The notes under the pieces: generated by a model
Seen by the model: the letters and a program-made list of their open reading frames with translations, nothing else
Told to the model about the DNA's origin: nothing
The model's database searches: none
Part shown: positions 1-7,774 of the stretch, in pieces
How the letters are laid out: every line of letters starts with the position of its first letter
Position numbering within the stretch: position 1 is the first letter of the stretch
Position numbers and translations under genes: made by a program
NCBI GenBank assembly: GCA_016283985.1
Contig: JAEENZ010000175.1
Location: 1-44,187 of the forward strand
Direction: 5' to 3'
DNA length: 44,187 bases
Source of the DNA: Bacteroidales bacterium
Lineage (GTDB): Bacteria; Bacteroidota; Bacteroidia; Bacteroidales; UBA932

Positions 1-64
1 CCTCTTCTCCGGGTGCTTTTACAAGAAGGTCCTTGACCTTCGTCCGTAGTATTTCTTTTGACAT
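1..64 (-). CDS. 5' end of a gene leaving the window (possibly asparaginyl-tRNA synthetase)
   Basis: An ATG at 64 opens a frame without stops to the window edge, giving 21 residues that begin MSKEILRTKVKDLLVKAPGE. The pattern of a short basic start followed by KVKDLL resembles the N-terminus of Bacteroidota asparagine--tRNA ligases (RTKIKDLL followed by an OB-fold starting VxVKGWVRT), but the OB-fold itself lies outside the window, so this is a guess from memory. It lies downstream of the exb operon terminator, so it has its own transcription start. Confidence 0.35.
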   Translation of the reverse strand, partial: MSKEILRTKVKDLLVKAPGEE

Positions 65-80
65 TCCTTTTATTGGATTT

Positions 81-110
81 TAAAAAGCAGCCCTCATAAA
101 GGGGGCTGCT
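81..110 (-). terminator. Rho-independent terminator of the exbB-exbD operon
   Basis: On the minus strand an 8-bp perfect stem AGCAGCCC/GGGCTGCT (arms 103-110 and 86-93) with a 9-nt loop is followed directly by a run of T residues (86-82). It starts 20 bases after the stop codon of the last exbD gene, the classic position and form of an intrinsic terminator. Confidence 0.9.
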
Positions 111-129
111 CTATAGAAGCTGGGCGGTT

Positions 130-594
130 TTATTCGCCCTTTCTTGCTGAGTACATGATCTTAAGCGCAGAGCAGCGCCGCAGCTCCTGCTTAACATCGG
201 TGATGATACCCATGCGAACGTCCTGGTCAGCCCTGATGCAGATGGTCATGAAGGAACGGTCGGCCTCACTCTTCGAATCACGTTCTGCTGCAACGAAGTC
301 GCGGATGTCGTCCACGGTTTTGAAAGAATCGTTGAGCTGGATACGCGCATCGGTTCCATACTGAGCCTGGAGGCTGCGGATAGGGGTGCCGATGTTGATG
401 TAGGATGAGAGGTCTTTTCGCTCAAGCTTCACAGATTCCGATGCCTGAGGGATCTTGACGACAACCTTGTTTTCGGTTTCCCTCATCTGGGTTGTCACCA
501 TGAAGAAGAACAGGAGCATGAACACAATATCGGAGAGCGAACCGGAAGCGATTCCCGGCATTTCTTTCTTTTCGCCTTTCTTGAACATTGACAT
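130..594 (-). CDS. exbD: ExbD/TolR-family biopolymer transport protein
   Basis: A 154-residue single-span membrane protein of the ExbD/TolR family, which with an ExbB/TolQ-type channel converts the proton gradient into work on outer-membrane systems such as TonB-dependent import. A short basic N-terminus is followed by one transmembrane helix around residues 18-36 containing the conserved aspartate in SLSDIVFMLLFFF; the rest is a periplasmic domain. It is the last gene of a four-gene minus-strand operon and sits 12 bp after the other exbD. ATG at 594 is chosen; a second Met two codons in is an equally possible start. The two ExbD proteins of this operon are divergent paralogues, as usual for Bacteroidota. 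Confidence 0.9.
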   Translation of the reverse strand: MSMFKKGEKKEMPGIASGSLSDIVFMLLFFFMVTTQMRETENKVVVKIPQASESVKLERKDLSSYINIGTPIRSLQAQYGTDARIQLNDSFKTVDDIRDFVAAERDSKSEADRSFMTICIRADQDVRMGIITDVKQELRRCSALKIMYSARKGE

Positions 595-606
595 AGCTAT
601 ATCCTC

Positions 607-1188
607 CTATCTTCTTCTTTTTCCCACATCCTTAGGCTCGGCCTCGGAAATCTGCTGAGGAACGAGTTCCTTGATGGCTTTCTGCTGATTCTCTTCAAGA
701 GCAAGGAACTTCTTACCGAATTCCCTCATGGAGGCTTCGTCGCGGAGTTCGTTCACGGCCTTCACAAGCTCGTTCTGAACGGCGATGTATGCCTGGTAAC
801 TGGTGCCGCGGTCGTTCTGAAGGGAGATGACGCCCTTGGAAACTTTGCGGTTGCCTATGCCTTCGATTTCAGTGGCTTCCATGATAGGAAGGTTGGGATC
901 GTCGGTAGGATTGGTAAGGAAGATCTTGATCTTGTCTTTGAGCTGGCTAACGTCTATGGGCTCACTACCGGCCAAAATTCTGTCGGCGGAGTTAATCTTC
1001 ACAATGATGATATTGCGACGATTAACTTTCTGGTCCTCTACCTTCTGGTTGGGGTCGGGCATAGGAGGCAGACGACGGCTCAGTCCGGTCTGCGTTCCCA
1101 TGGTTGTGGTCATGAGGAAGTAGCAGAGCAGGAGGAAAGCGATGTCGGCCGTTGAACTCGAATTAATCGCGGGTGTTTTCTTTGCCAT
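607..1188 (-). CDS. exbD: ExbD/TolR-family biopolymer transport protein (second paralogue)
   Basis: 193 residues with one N-terminal transmembrane helix (about residues 12-32, STADIAFLLLCYFLMTTTM) carrying the family's essential membrane aspartate. The periplasmic part is longer than in the neighbouring ExbD and ends in a charged tail (KDVGKRRR). It is expected to pair with the ExbB-like channel encoded upstream in the same operon. It begins 6 bp after the stop of the 4-TM protein gene, so translation is probably coupled. Substrate or partner TonB is not encoded here. Confidence 0.9.
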   Translation of the reverse strand: MAKKTPAINSSSTADIAFLLLCYFLMTTTMGTQTGLSRRLPPMPDPNQKVEDQKVNRRNIIIVKINSADRILAGSEPIDVSQLKDKIKIFLTNPTDDPNLPIMEATEIEGIGNRKVSKGVISLQNDRGTSYQAYIAVQNELVKAVNELRDEASMREFGKKFLALEENQQKAIKELVPQQISEAEPKDVGKRRR

Positions 1189-1194
1189 AGTCCG

Positions 1195-1626
1195 TTAACC
1201 TTTTTTGTTCGTGATCGCAAGACGGATTTCACCAACAACGATGGAAAGAACTGCCACGATGCCGGCGAAATATGTCAGGTATAGAATCGTATCGGTAAGT
1301 TTGAGGGTGGCCGCAGAAGGCTGCTCCAGCATTCCCATTGCGGGTGCGCCGGGGGCGATCAGGTATGCGATGAAGCATACCGCGGCCACTGCCACGAGCC
1401 CGAGGCCCAGCTTGACCAGGCTCTTGGGATCGTTGATGGCGCCCACCACGAGGCCTACGATGACAACGGCTGCAAGTGCGAGGCCCACCATGCAGTAGGT
1501 CCAGCCGAGCAGGGTGTCAACGCTGCCCTCTTTCCAGCCGCCGGTGAAGCCCAACACGAGGAGGACCACACTGACGACGATGAGGATCACCATCGCCCAT
1601 TTGAATATCTTGTTATAGCTTTTCAT
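1195..1626 (-). CDS. Four-helix membrane protein of the Bacteroidota exb cluster
   Basis: 143 residues with about four predicted transmembrane helices (near residues 9-28, 42-63, 71-92 and 112-134) and no recognisable catalytic motif. Its start codon overlaps the exbB stop in a TAATG arrangement, and it lies between exbB and exbD, a position where an uncharacterised small membrane protein is commonly found in Bacteroidales. I infer a structural or accessory role in the ExbB/ExbD proton-channel complex; nothing in the sequence proves this. Confidence 0.75.
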   Translation of the reverse strand: MKSYNKIFKWAMVILIVVSVVLLVLGFTGGWKEGSVDTLLGWTYCMVGLALAAVVIVGLVVGAINDPKSLVKLGLGLVAVAAVCFIAYLIAPGAPAMGMLEQPSAATLKLTDTILYLTYFAGIVAVLSIVVGEIRLAITNKKG

Positions 1627-2420
1627 TATTTCTTTCCGTATTTGGTGAGTACATCGATGAGGCTGATGGAGCTGTCTTCCATGTCGATGGTGATGCTCTC
1701 GATCTTAGCAAGGATGTAGTTGTAGAACACCTGAAGGATCATAGCGACGATAAGACCCGCAACGGTGGTGATAAGGGCGACCTTCATACCGCCTGCCACG
1801 ACGTTCGGGCTGATATCGCCTGCTGCCTGGATGGCGTCGAATGCCTGGATCATACCGATAACGGTTCCGAGGAATCCGAGTGAAGGGGCGATTGCGATGA
1901 AGAGGCTGATCCAGCTTAGGCCGCTCTCAAGCTCGCTGTTCTGCACGGAGCCATAGGAGACGATGTTCTTCTCAACCACGTCGATTCCCTGATCGTAGTG
2001 CAGGAGACCCTGATAATAAATGCTTGCAACAGGTCCGCGGGTATTGCGGCATACTTCCTTTGCCTTCTCGATTCCGCCTTCCTCGAGAGCCTTCTCGACT
2101 TCGGCGATGAGCTTCTTGGTGTTGGTCTTGGAGAAGGAGAGATAGAGGATGCGCTCGATTGAAAGGGCGAGACCGATGACAAGGCAGATGATGATGAGGG
2201 ACATGAAGCCGGCACCACCTTCTATGAACTTGGTCTTGAGGGCCTGGGTGAGCGGAACCTCGGGAGCACCGGCGGTAAGGGCTGCCAGATCGTTGGCGGG
2301 AGCCTGTGCTACTTCTTCCGTTGCAGCCTGCTCAGGAGCGGCGGCATCCTGTGCAGAAGCAATGTTGGCAGTGAAAGCCATGAGGGCCATTGCTGCGAGA
2401 ATCATGAAAAACTTTTTCAT
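1626..2420 (-). CDS. exbB: MotA/TolQ/ExbB proton channel family protein
   Basis: 264 residues. A cleavable signal peptide (residues 1-23, ending ANIASAQ) is followed by an Ala/Glu-rich linker and three transmembrane helices: one near residues 70-92 and a C-terminal pair around 165-225 holding the family signature APSLGFLGTVIGMIQAF. The family forms the pentameric channel around an ExbD dimer. The N-terminal signal peptide plus low-complexity periplasmic extension is typical of Bacteroidota ExbB proteins. First gene of the four-gene operon ending at the terminator at 81-110; the upstream AT-rich spacer (2421-2524) separates it from ansA and presumably holds the promoter, though I could not fix an exact TAnnTTTG box there. 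Confidence 0.92.
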   Translation of the reverse strand: MKKFFMILAAMALMAFTANIASAQDAAAPEQAATEEVAQAPANDLAALTAGAPEVPLTQALKTKFIEGGAGFMSLIIICLVIGLALSIERILYLSFSKTNTKKLIAEVEKALEEGGIEKAKEVCRNTRGPVASIYYQGLLHYDQGIDVVEKNIVSYGSVQNSELESGLSWISLFIAIAPSLGFLGTVIGMIQAFDAIQAAGDISPNVVAGGMKVALITTVAGLIVAMILQVFYNYILAKIESITIDMEDSSISLIDVLTKYGKK

Positions 2421-2524
2421 AACTTGTTTTAAGTGATTTAATTGATAATGTTTATTTGATCGATATTTTTTCTCAAATGCATAAAATCAACGCAATTTAG
2501 CAAAAATATTTCATTTGCCAATAC

Positions 2525-3559
2525 TTATTTTGATATTTCCCCCTTGAGGTTTTTCTCCAGAAGACGCTTTACTTTTTCATTATCAGCGCATTCCCCCATC
2601 AGAACAAACAGTTTCGCAAGTCCACCTTCGGTGGTAATGTCGCTGCCTGACACCACTCCCGCTTCCTTCAGGGCCTTGCCGGTGGCATAGAGGTTCATGT
2701 TCACGTCGCCGGCGAGGCACTGGGTAATGTTGAGGAGTATCTTCCCGCTTGCCGCGCTCTCGCGGATGATGTCTGTGAACCAGGGTTTGGAGATGGCGTT
2801 GCCGGAGCCGTAGGTCTCGATGATCACCGCGCGTATGCCGCTGCCCAGCAGCACGTTGCGCGCAACCTGCTCGGTGATCCCCGGATGCACCTTGAGTATG
2901 GCCACGCGGGTGTCCAGATCGGTATGTATGGCCAGGGCGGCATTCTCCGCAGGATAGATTATCTGAGACTTGTTGTAGCGTATGCTGATGCCTGCCTCGG
3001 CCAGAGGCGGGCAGTTGGGGGAGCGGAAGGCGTCGAACGCAGTGGCATTAACCTTGGTGGCCCTGTTTCCGCGCAGCAGCTGGGAGTTGAAGTAGACGGC
3101 CACTTCCGGGACCATCGCCCGCCCGCGGTCATCCTTCGCGGCAGCCACCTCTATGGCGGAAACAAGATTCTCCTTTCCGTCCGTACGGAGGCTACCCACA
3201 GGCAGCTGGCTTCCGGTGAAGATGACGGGTTTGGCAAGGCCGTCGAGCATGAAACTCAGCGCCGAGGCGGAATACGCCATGGTGTCGGTGCCGTGAAGCA
3301 CCACGAACCCGTCGTAATCGTCGTATTTTTCCTTTATCAGCATCGCCAGGTCCTTCCACATTCCCGGCTCCACGTCCGAAGAGTCTATCAGCGGATCGAA
3401 GGTGAAGGAATCTATCTTCAGCGTAAACTTCTGAAGCTCAGGCACTTCATCCAGTATCTGCGAGAAGTCGAAGGGCACCAGGCCGTGCCCGCTTTCTTTC
3501 ATCCCTATGGTTCCTCCGGTGTAGATGAGGAGGATGGCCGATTTGTCGTTTTTGCTCAT
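2525..3559 (-). CDS. ansA: L-asparaginase, type I
   Basis: 344 residues, no signal peptide, consistent with the cytoplasmic type I enzyme that hydrolyses L-asparagine to aspartate and ammonia. Both threonine active-site motifs are present: LLIYTGGTIGM near the N-terminus and VVLHGTDTMAYSASALSFML about residues 85-105, followed by PVIFTGSQLP. The C-terminal domain contains IETYGSGNAI. The ATG at 3559 overlaps the tatD stop by four bases (ATGA), so the two are translationally coupled. Confidence 0.93.
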   Translation of the reverse strand: MSKNDKSAILLIYTGGTIGMKESGHGLVPFDFSQILDEVPELQKFTLKIDSFTFDPLIDSSDVEPGMWKDLAMLIKEKYDDYDGFVVLHGTDTMAYSASALSFMLDGLAKPVIFTGSQLPVGSLRTDGKENLVSAIEVAAAKDDRGRAMVPEVAVYFNSQLLRGNRATKVNATAFDAFRSPNCPPLAEAGISIRYNKSQIIYPAENAALAIHTDLDTRVAILKVHPGITEQVARNVLLGSGIRAVIIETYGSGNAISKPWFTDIIRESAASGKILLNITQCLAGDVNMNLYATGKALKEAGVVSGSDITTEGGLAKLFVLMGECADNEKVKRLLEKNLKGEISK

Positions 3560-4326
3560 AGTGCGAACAGTTTTTCGGCATTTGCAGTCGTGACGGCTGC
3601 AACGGTTTCGATGTCAACCCCTTTCACTTCCGCAACCTTGGCGGCTATGAGGGGAATGTTTGCGCTCTCGTTGCGCGTTCCGCGCAGGGGCGTGGGTGCC
3701 ATGTAGGGGGAGTCGGTTTCCAGGAGTATGCACTCCAGAGGAATCTGGCGCACCGTTTCCGGCAGGGAGGCCTTTTTAAAGGTGATGACCCCGCCTATCC
3801 CCACCGACCAGTCGCCATAGCGGCGGATGCGGCGGAACGTTTCGATGCTGCCGCTGAACGCGTGCAGGTTCCCTCGCAGTCCAAGATGCCGGCAGTCGTC
3901 AAGCACCTTGAAAAAGTCTTCCGTGGCGTCGCGCAGATGGATGTTCACGGGCAGGTTCCACGCCGCGGCCAGTTCGAACTGGACCCGAAGCGCCTCTTTC
4001 TGCTCCTCCTTGAAATCGGCCCCGTAGTGGTAGTCCAGGCCGATTTCCCCAATGGCGACGGCCCCGCGGCCCTTCCAGGCCTCCAGGGCGTCGATCTCGT
4101 CCCTCCAGTTTTTATCCACGGAACCGGGATAAAGGCCCAGCATGGGGTAGAGCACGCCCGGATGCCTCTCCACGGCGGCGTACATGGCATCCCTCTCGCG
4201 GGTGTCGATGTCTGCGAGCAGCATCTTGGAAACCCCGGAGGCGAGGGCCCTTTCCACGAAAAGGTCCTGTTCCGCACCCGGGAAAGCCTCGTCGGTGCAG
4301 TGGGTATGCGTGTCGATGAACACCAT
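3556..4326 (-). CDS. tatD: TatD-family metal-dependent hydrolase
   Basis: 256 residues from the ATG at 4326. The TIM-barrel metallohydrolase motifs are all visible: the N-terminal HTH metal site (VFIDTHTHCTDEAF), IGEIGLDYHYG, PVNIHLRDA, LHAFSGS and LLETDSPYMAP. TatD-family enzymes are DNases or deoxyribonucleases of unknown physiological role. A longer frame begins at 4353, but starting at 4326 places the protein exactly at MVFIDTH, as in family members, and five bases after a -7 promoter box (4332-4339). The gene ends in an ATGA overlap with ansA. Confidence 0.9.
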   Translation of the reverse strand: MVFIDTHTHCTDEAFPGAEQDLFVERALASGVSKMLLADIDTRERDAMYAAVERHPGVLYPMLGLYPGSVDKNWRDEIDALEAWKGRGAVAIGEIGLDYHYGADFKEEQKEALRVQFELAAAWNLPVNIHLRDATEDFFKVLDDCRHLGLRGNLHAFSGSIETFRRIRRYGDWSVGIGGVITFKKASLPETVRQIPLECILLETDSPYMAPTPLRGTRNESANIPLIAAKVAEVKGVDIETVAAVTTANAEKLFAL

Positions 4327-4331
4327 TTCTG

Positions 4332-4339
4332 CAAAGTTA
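4332..4339 (-). promoter_or_regulatory. -7 promoter box TAACTTTG for tatD-ansA, leaderless
   Basis: The minus strand reads TAACTTTG, matching the Bacteroidota sigma consensus TAnnTTTG. Its first three bases are the dprA stop codon, and only five bases separate it from the tatD ATG. Transcription starting about 6-7 nt downstream would begin at or next to the start codon, implying a leaderless tatD mRNA from a promoter embedded in the dprA end. Confidence 0.6.
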
Positions 4340-5506
4340 CGATTTTCTTGCATTGATGGTACACCGCCCGGTCAGGTCCGTGCAGATGAATCCGTCCGAT
4401 TCCAGCAGCACCGCGATGCGGGCGACTTCGTTGTACGGCTTGCCGCTCAGGTAGCACAGTTCTTCGAGGTCGATGCCCCTCTTCCTGGCTATCATGTCCG
4501 CCAGGCTGCAGATGGAATCCAGTTCCGATGCCTCCACGCGCGTGCCGTAGAACTCCGCCACAAGGCTGTGGAAATCCTTTTTCCTGCGCAGGTCGTACCT
4601 TCCAAGCCCGAGCTGTTCCCCGAGTCCCGCGAGGCCGGTTATCGCCTCCGCTGTGCGGGTGCGTATCAGAGCGTTGCACCCTGCCGAGCGGGGGTCGTCC
4701 ACCCGCCCCGGAAGGGCGAAGACGTCACGCCCGTAACTGTCTGCCAACCTGCAAGTTATGAGCCCTCCTCCGTTGGCTTTCGATTCCACTAGCACCGTGC
4801 ATCCGGCGAGCCCTGCGATGATGCGGTTCCGCCGCACGAAGGTGAAAGCCACGGGCGAGGTGCCGGGAGGATAATCGGTTACCAGGGCGCTCCCGGGAGA
4901 TGCCACGATCCTTTCGGCGGCCTTCCTGTGCGCGGTGGGATACAGGTCGTCGATGCCGCATGGCAGCACTGCGATGGTGCCCAGGCCTGAGTCCAGCGCG
5001 GCCAGATGCGCCGTGATATCCACCCCGAAGGCCAGGCCGCTGACGATGACCGGTTTCGCGGGTGCCTGCGAGCATGCGTCCACTATCTTCTTTGTCCAAT
5101 CCCGCCCGTAAGGAGATATGTCCCTGGTGCCCACCACCGCTATCGCCGGCCTGTCGGAGAAGACCTCCTTCGGAGGGGATGAACTCCTGTAATAAAGACC
5201 GGCAGGGCAGTCCGGGCAGTCCCGGAGCAGGGGAGGGAAACCTTCTTCCGTGCATGCGATGAAACGGCATCCCATGCCCTCCAGCCTTTGCAGTTCCCCG
5301 GCCGCTCCGTCAAACGCGGCTCGGTTTATCTTTCCCCTGTATTTGCTGTGCGGGCCCAACACCTCGTCGGCCTCTTTCGGAGAGAGGTCGAAAACCGACG
5401 ATGCGGACCCCAGTTTGGAGATTAGACCGGATACATACAGGGGTTCATATCCGAAAATCCTCCCGAGCGCGGCGGCGCTGATCCTTTCCTTCACGATGTC
5501 TTCCAT
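4337..5506 (-). CDS. dprA: DNA-processing protein DprA
   Basis: 389 residues. An N-terminal helical region (1-75, SAM-like) is followed by the Rossmann-type DprA domain from about residue 105 with AVVGTRDISPYGRDWTKKIV, VSGLAFGVDITAHLAAL, TIAVLPCGIDDLYPTAH, a segment FVRRNRIIAGLAGCTVLVES and NGGGLITCRLADSYGRDVFALPG, all diagnostic. A C-terminal winged-helix-like domain (about 325-389) is retained. DprA loads RecA onto incoming single-stranded DNA in natural transformation; in Bacteroidales it is widespread although competence is rarely shown. The gene is upstream of tatD-ansA on the same strand. Confidence 0.95.
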   Translation of the reverse strand: MEDIVKERISAAALGRIFGYEPLYVSGLISKLGSASSVFDLSPKEADEVLGPHSKYRGKINRAAFDGAAGELQRLEGMGCRFIACTEEGFPPLLRDCPDCPAGLYYRSSSPPKEVFSDRPAIAVVGTRDISPYGRDWTKKIVDACSQAPAKPVIVSGLAFGVDITAHLAALDSGLGTIAVLPCGIDDLYPTAHRKAAERIVASPGSALVTDYPPGTSPVAFTFVRRNRIIAGLAGCTVLVESKANGGGLITCRLADSYGRDVFALPGRVDDPRSAGCNALIRTRTAEAITGLAGLGEQLGLGRYDLRRKKDFHSLVAEFYGTRVEASELDSICSLADMIARKRGIDLEELCYLSGKPYNEVARIAVLLESDGFICTDLTGRCTINARKS

Positions 5507-5521
5507 GCCCGCAAGATATGC

Positions 5522-5557
5522 AGAAAAAAAGAAACCCCCGGGGGTAAGACCGGGGGT
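5522..5557 (-). terminator. Rho-independent terminator after queA
   Basis: On the minus strand ACCCCCGG (5550-5557) pairs with CCGGGGGT (5534-5541) around an 8-nt loop and is followed by TTTCTTTTTTT. It lies between the queA stop (5586) and the dprA start (5506), so it ends queA transcription and isolates dprA. Confidence 0.85.
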
Positions 5558-5585
5558 AAAAACTCAAATAAATGTTTGACCTATG

Positions 5586-6638
5586 CTAATCCACTATCAA
5601 TAAGGCATCTCCGTAAGGACCGAAGCGGTAGCCTTCCTGAAGAGCGACCTCGTAGGCATTCATTACGTTTTTGTAACCTCCGAAAGCGGCGACGCACATC
5701 AGCATCGTCGACTCGGGACGGTGGAAATTGGAAACGAAAGCATCGGGGATGGAATAGGAGTAGGGAGGGAAGATGAACTTGTTGGTCCAGATATCGTTAG
5801 CCTTGACCTCGTTGGTCGTGGTGACGTATGTCTCCAGCGCACGGGCCACGGTGACGCCGACCGCCAGGATCTTGTGCCCCGCCCTCTTGGTGGAATTGAT
5901 TTTCTGGGCAGCCTCTTCCGAGATTATCATGCGCTCCCCGTCCATGCGGTGCTTCGACAGGTCTTCCACGTCGACTTTGCGGAAGTGTCCTATGCCCATG
6001 TGGACGGTGATGAAAGTTTTCTCTATGTCCTTGAGGATCATGCGGTTGAAAAGCTCGCGGCTGAAGTGCAGGCCTGCCGCCGGGGCGGAAACCGCACCCT
6101 CATGCTCTGCGAAGATGGTCTGGAAATTCTCCACGTCTTCGGGTGTGGGATCTTCCTTCACCCATTCGGGAACGGGCGTCTTGCCAAGGGCGAAAAGATT
6201 AGCCTTGAATTCGTCGTACGGTCCGTCGTAGAGGAAGCGAAGGGTGCGCCCGCGGGAAGTGGTGTTGTCGATTACCTCGGCCACCATGCTCTCGTCTTCG
6301 CCGAAGTAGAGTTTGTTGCCTATGCGGATCTTGCGGGCGGGCTCCACTATCACGTCCCAGAGTTTCTGTTCCTTGTTGAGTTCGCGGAGCAGGAAAACCA
6401 TGATGTCGGCTCCGGTTTTCTCCTTCTTTCCAAGAAGCTTTGCGGGGAAGACCTTGGTGTCGTTAAGCACGAAAAGGTCTCCTTTTCCGAAATAATCTAT
6501 GATATCCTTGAAAATCCTGTGCTCGATTTCTCCCGTTTTCCTGTGGAGAACCATCAATTTGCACTCATCCCTCCAGCGTGTAGGCTCGGTTGCAATACGG
6601 TCCTTCGGAAGGTCGAATTTGAATTGCGATAATTTCAT
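5586..6638 (-). CDS. queA: S-adenosylmethionine:tRNA ribosyltransferase-isomerase
   Basis: 350 residues. QueA transfers and isomerises the ribosyl group of SAM onto 7-aminomethyl-7-deazaguanine in tRNA, giving epoxyqueuosine at the wobble position. Family signatures are clear: FKFDLPKDRIATEP at the N-terminus, LFVLNDTKVFPAKLLG, EGAVSAPAAGLHFSREL, HMGIGHFRKV, the SKHRMDGERMII segment, and FHRPESTMLMCVAAFGG near the C-terminus. Length is standard. It is a single-gene unit ended by the terminator at 5522-5557; no other queuosine genes are in the window. Confidence 0.95.
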   Translation of the reverse strand: MKLSQFKFDLPKDRIATEPTRWRDECKLMVLHRKTGEIEHRIFKDIIDYFGKGDLFVLNDTKVFPAKLLGKKEKTGADIMVFLLRELNKEQKLWDVIVEPARKIRIGNKLYFGEDESMVAEVIDNTTSRGRTLRFLYDGPYDEFKANLFALGKTPVPEWVKEDPTPEDVENFQTIFAEHEGAVSAPAAGLHFSRELFNRMILKDIEKTFITVHMGIGHFRKVDVEDLSKHRMDGERMIISEEAAQKINSTKRAGHKILAVGVTVARALETYVTTTNEVKANDIWTNKFIFPPYSYSIPDAFVSNFHRPESTMLMCVAAFGGYKNVMNAYEVALQEGYRFGPYGDALLIVD

Positions 6639-6706
6639 TGTTCAGAAGATAATAGCTTTTATTATACGCCTGAACGATGGTAAAAGTTTCAGTCTTGCAG
6701 CACTTT

Positions 6707-7318
6707 TTACACCCTAGCCTCGCGAAATACTTCCAGAATGGAAGGATAAGTGTCTGCCAGGAAGGGAGGAAGGCTCGATTTGGCCACCCAGCTCGCCTTG
6801 GTAATGTCTTCTTCGCGCTGTGGAGTGAGGTTCACCGGATCGGTATAGAGCATGTCGTACCACCAGGTGTGCTTCAGATGCCAGATGCCGTCCCGCAGGT
6901 AGCAGTGGTCGGTCACGCAGATGAGGTCCCTGAGCTCGAGCTTGTCCACGCCGGTCTCCTCCTGAACCTCGCGCAGGGCCGTCACCTTGATATCCTCGCC
7001 ATCCTCCTGATGTCCCTTCGGCAGGTCCCAGAGGCCGTTCCGTTTGATGAGAAGGTAGTCCCCGCGGCGATTGCTCACAAGCCCTCCGGCGGCATTCACC
7101 TCCTTGAACTCGGCGCATAGGCGGTGGTAGACTTTGTCGGTGTTGGAAGCGGGTATGTAGATGCGGCTCAGCTCCGCGCTGCTCTCGAACATCAGCACCA
7201 GGGTGTGGATGTCGATTTTCTCCCCGAGATGGAACTCCACGGCATTGGGGTCGGAGAGGGCCTGGTCTTCAGGGTCGCAGATGATGATGCAGCGTTTTTC
7301 GAAGTATATCCTGTGCAT
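6707..7318 (-). CDS. Nudix hydrolase
   Basis: 203 residues from the ATG at 7318. The complete Nudix box G-x5-E-x7-REVQEETGV lies about residues 115-137, preceded by LLIKRNGLWDLPKGH, so the catalytic metal-binding residues are intact. An N-terminal region of about 85 residues (MHRIYFEKRCIIICDPED) precedes the Nudix domain, as in several Bacteroidota members; its role is unknown. Substrate cannot be predicted. A longer upstream frame exists but runs through the divergent promoter and gene and is rejected. It is transcribed divergently from the SRPBCC-like gene. Confidence 0.88.
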   Translation of the reverse strand: MHRIYFEKRCIIICDPEDQALSDPNAVEFHLGEKIDIHTLVLMFESSAELSRIYIPASNTDKVYHRLCAEFKEVNAAGGLVSNRRGDYLLIKRNGLWDLPKGHQEDGEDIKVTALREVQEETGVDKLELRDLICVTDHCYLRDGIWHLKHTWWYDMLYTDPVNLTPQREEDITKASWVAKSSLPPFLADTYPSILEVFREARV

Positions 7319-7329
7319 GTAAAAATTGC

Positions 7330-7337
7330 TATCTTTG
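7330..7337 (+). promoter_or_regulatory. -7 promoter box TATCTTTG
   Basis: Matches the Bacteroidota consensus TAnnTTTG exactly and lies 32 bases before the ATG at 7370, in the intergenic space shared with the divergent Nudix gene. No convincing TTTG -33 element was seen at the usual spacing. Confidence 0.55.
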
Positions 7338-7369
7338 TGCCTGATTGCAAATTTAGCAAAATTACTCTT

Positions 7370-7774
7370 ATGAGCGCACAATACAGCAGTAAACACGGCA
7401 TCGTTCCCCGTCCCCAGGCGGAGCTCTACATGGCATTCACCGACATGCGGTCTTTCCTCGCCATGCTTCCCGAAGACAAGAAGGAGGGCGTTACCGCCGA
7501 TTTCGACACCATCTCCGCCACGGTGCAGGGCTTCACCATCGGGGTGAAGGTCACGCGTCGCGAACCTTATAATTATATTGAGTTGCAGGACAACGGCGCC
7601 CCGTTCCACTTCATGGTGTCTCTCCATTTCGACCAGGCCGACGATCCCGGCAAGACGGATTTCCATATCGACCTGCTGGCCGACCTGAACCTGATGATGA
7701 AGATGATGATTGGAAACAAGTTGCAGGAGGCTCTCGACAAGGTGGTGGATGGACTCTGCGGTAACATCGGTTAG
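7370..7774 (+). CDS. SRPBCC-like conserved protein
   Basis: 134 residues, no signal peptide. The sequence pattern (MSAQYSSKHGIV start, a helical segment, alternating strands with FTIGVKVTRREPYNYIEL, and a long C-terminal helix LNLMMKMMIGNKLQEALDKV) fits the START/SRPBCC helix-grip fold found in a small conserved Bacteroidota family. Such proteins bind hydrophobic ligands; no specific function is known. The downstream methyltransferase gene starts within its last 26 bases, suggesting coupled translation. Confidence 0.7.
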   Translation: MSAQYSSKHGIVPRPQAELYMAFTDMRSFLAMLPEDKKEGVTADFDTISATVQGFTIGVKVTRREPYNYIELQDNGAPFHFMVSLHFDQADDPGKTDFHIDLLADLNLMMKMMIGNKLQEALDKVVDGLCGNIG

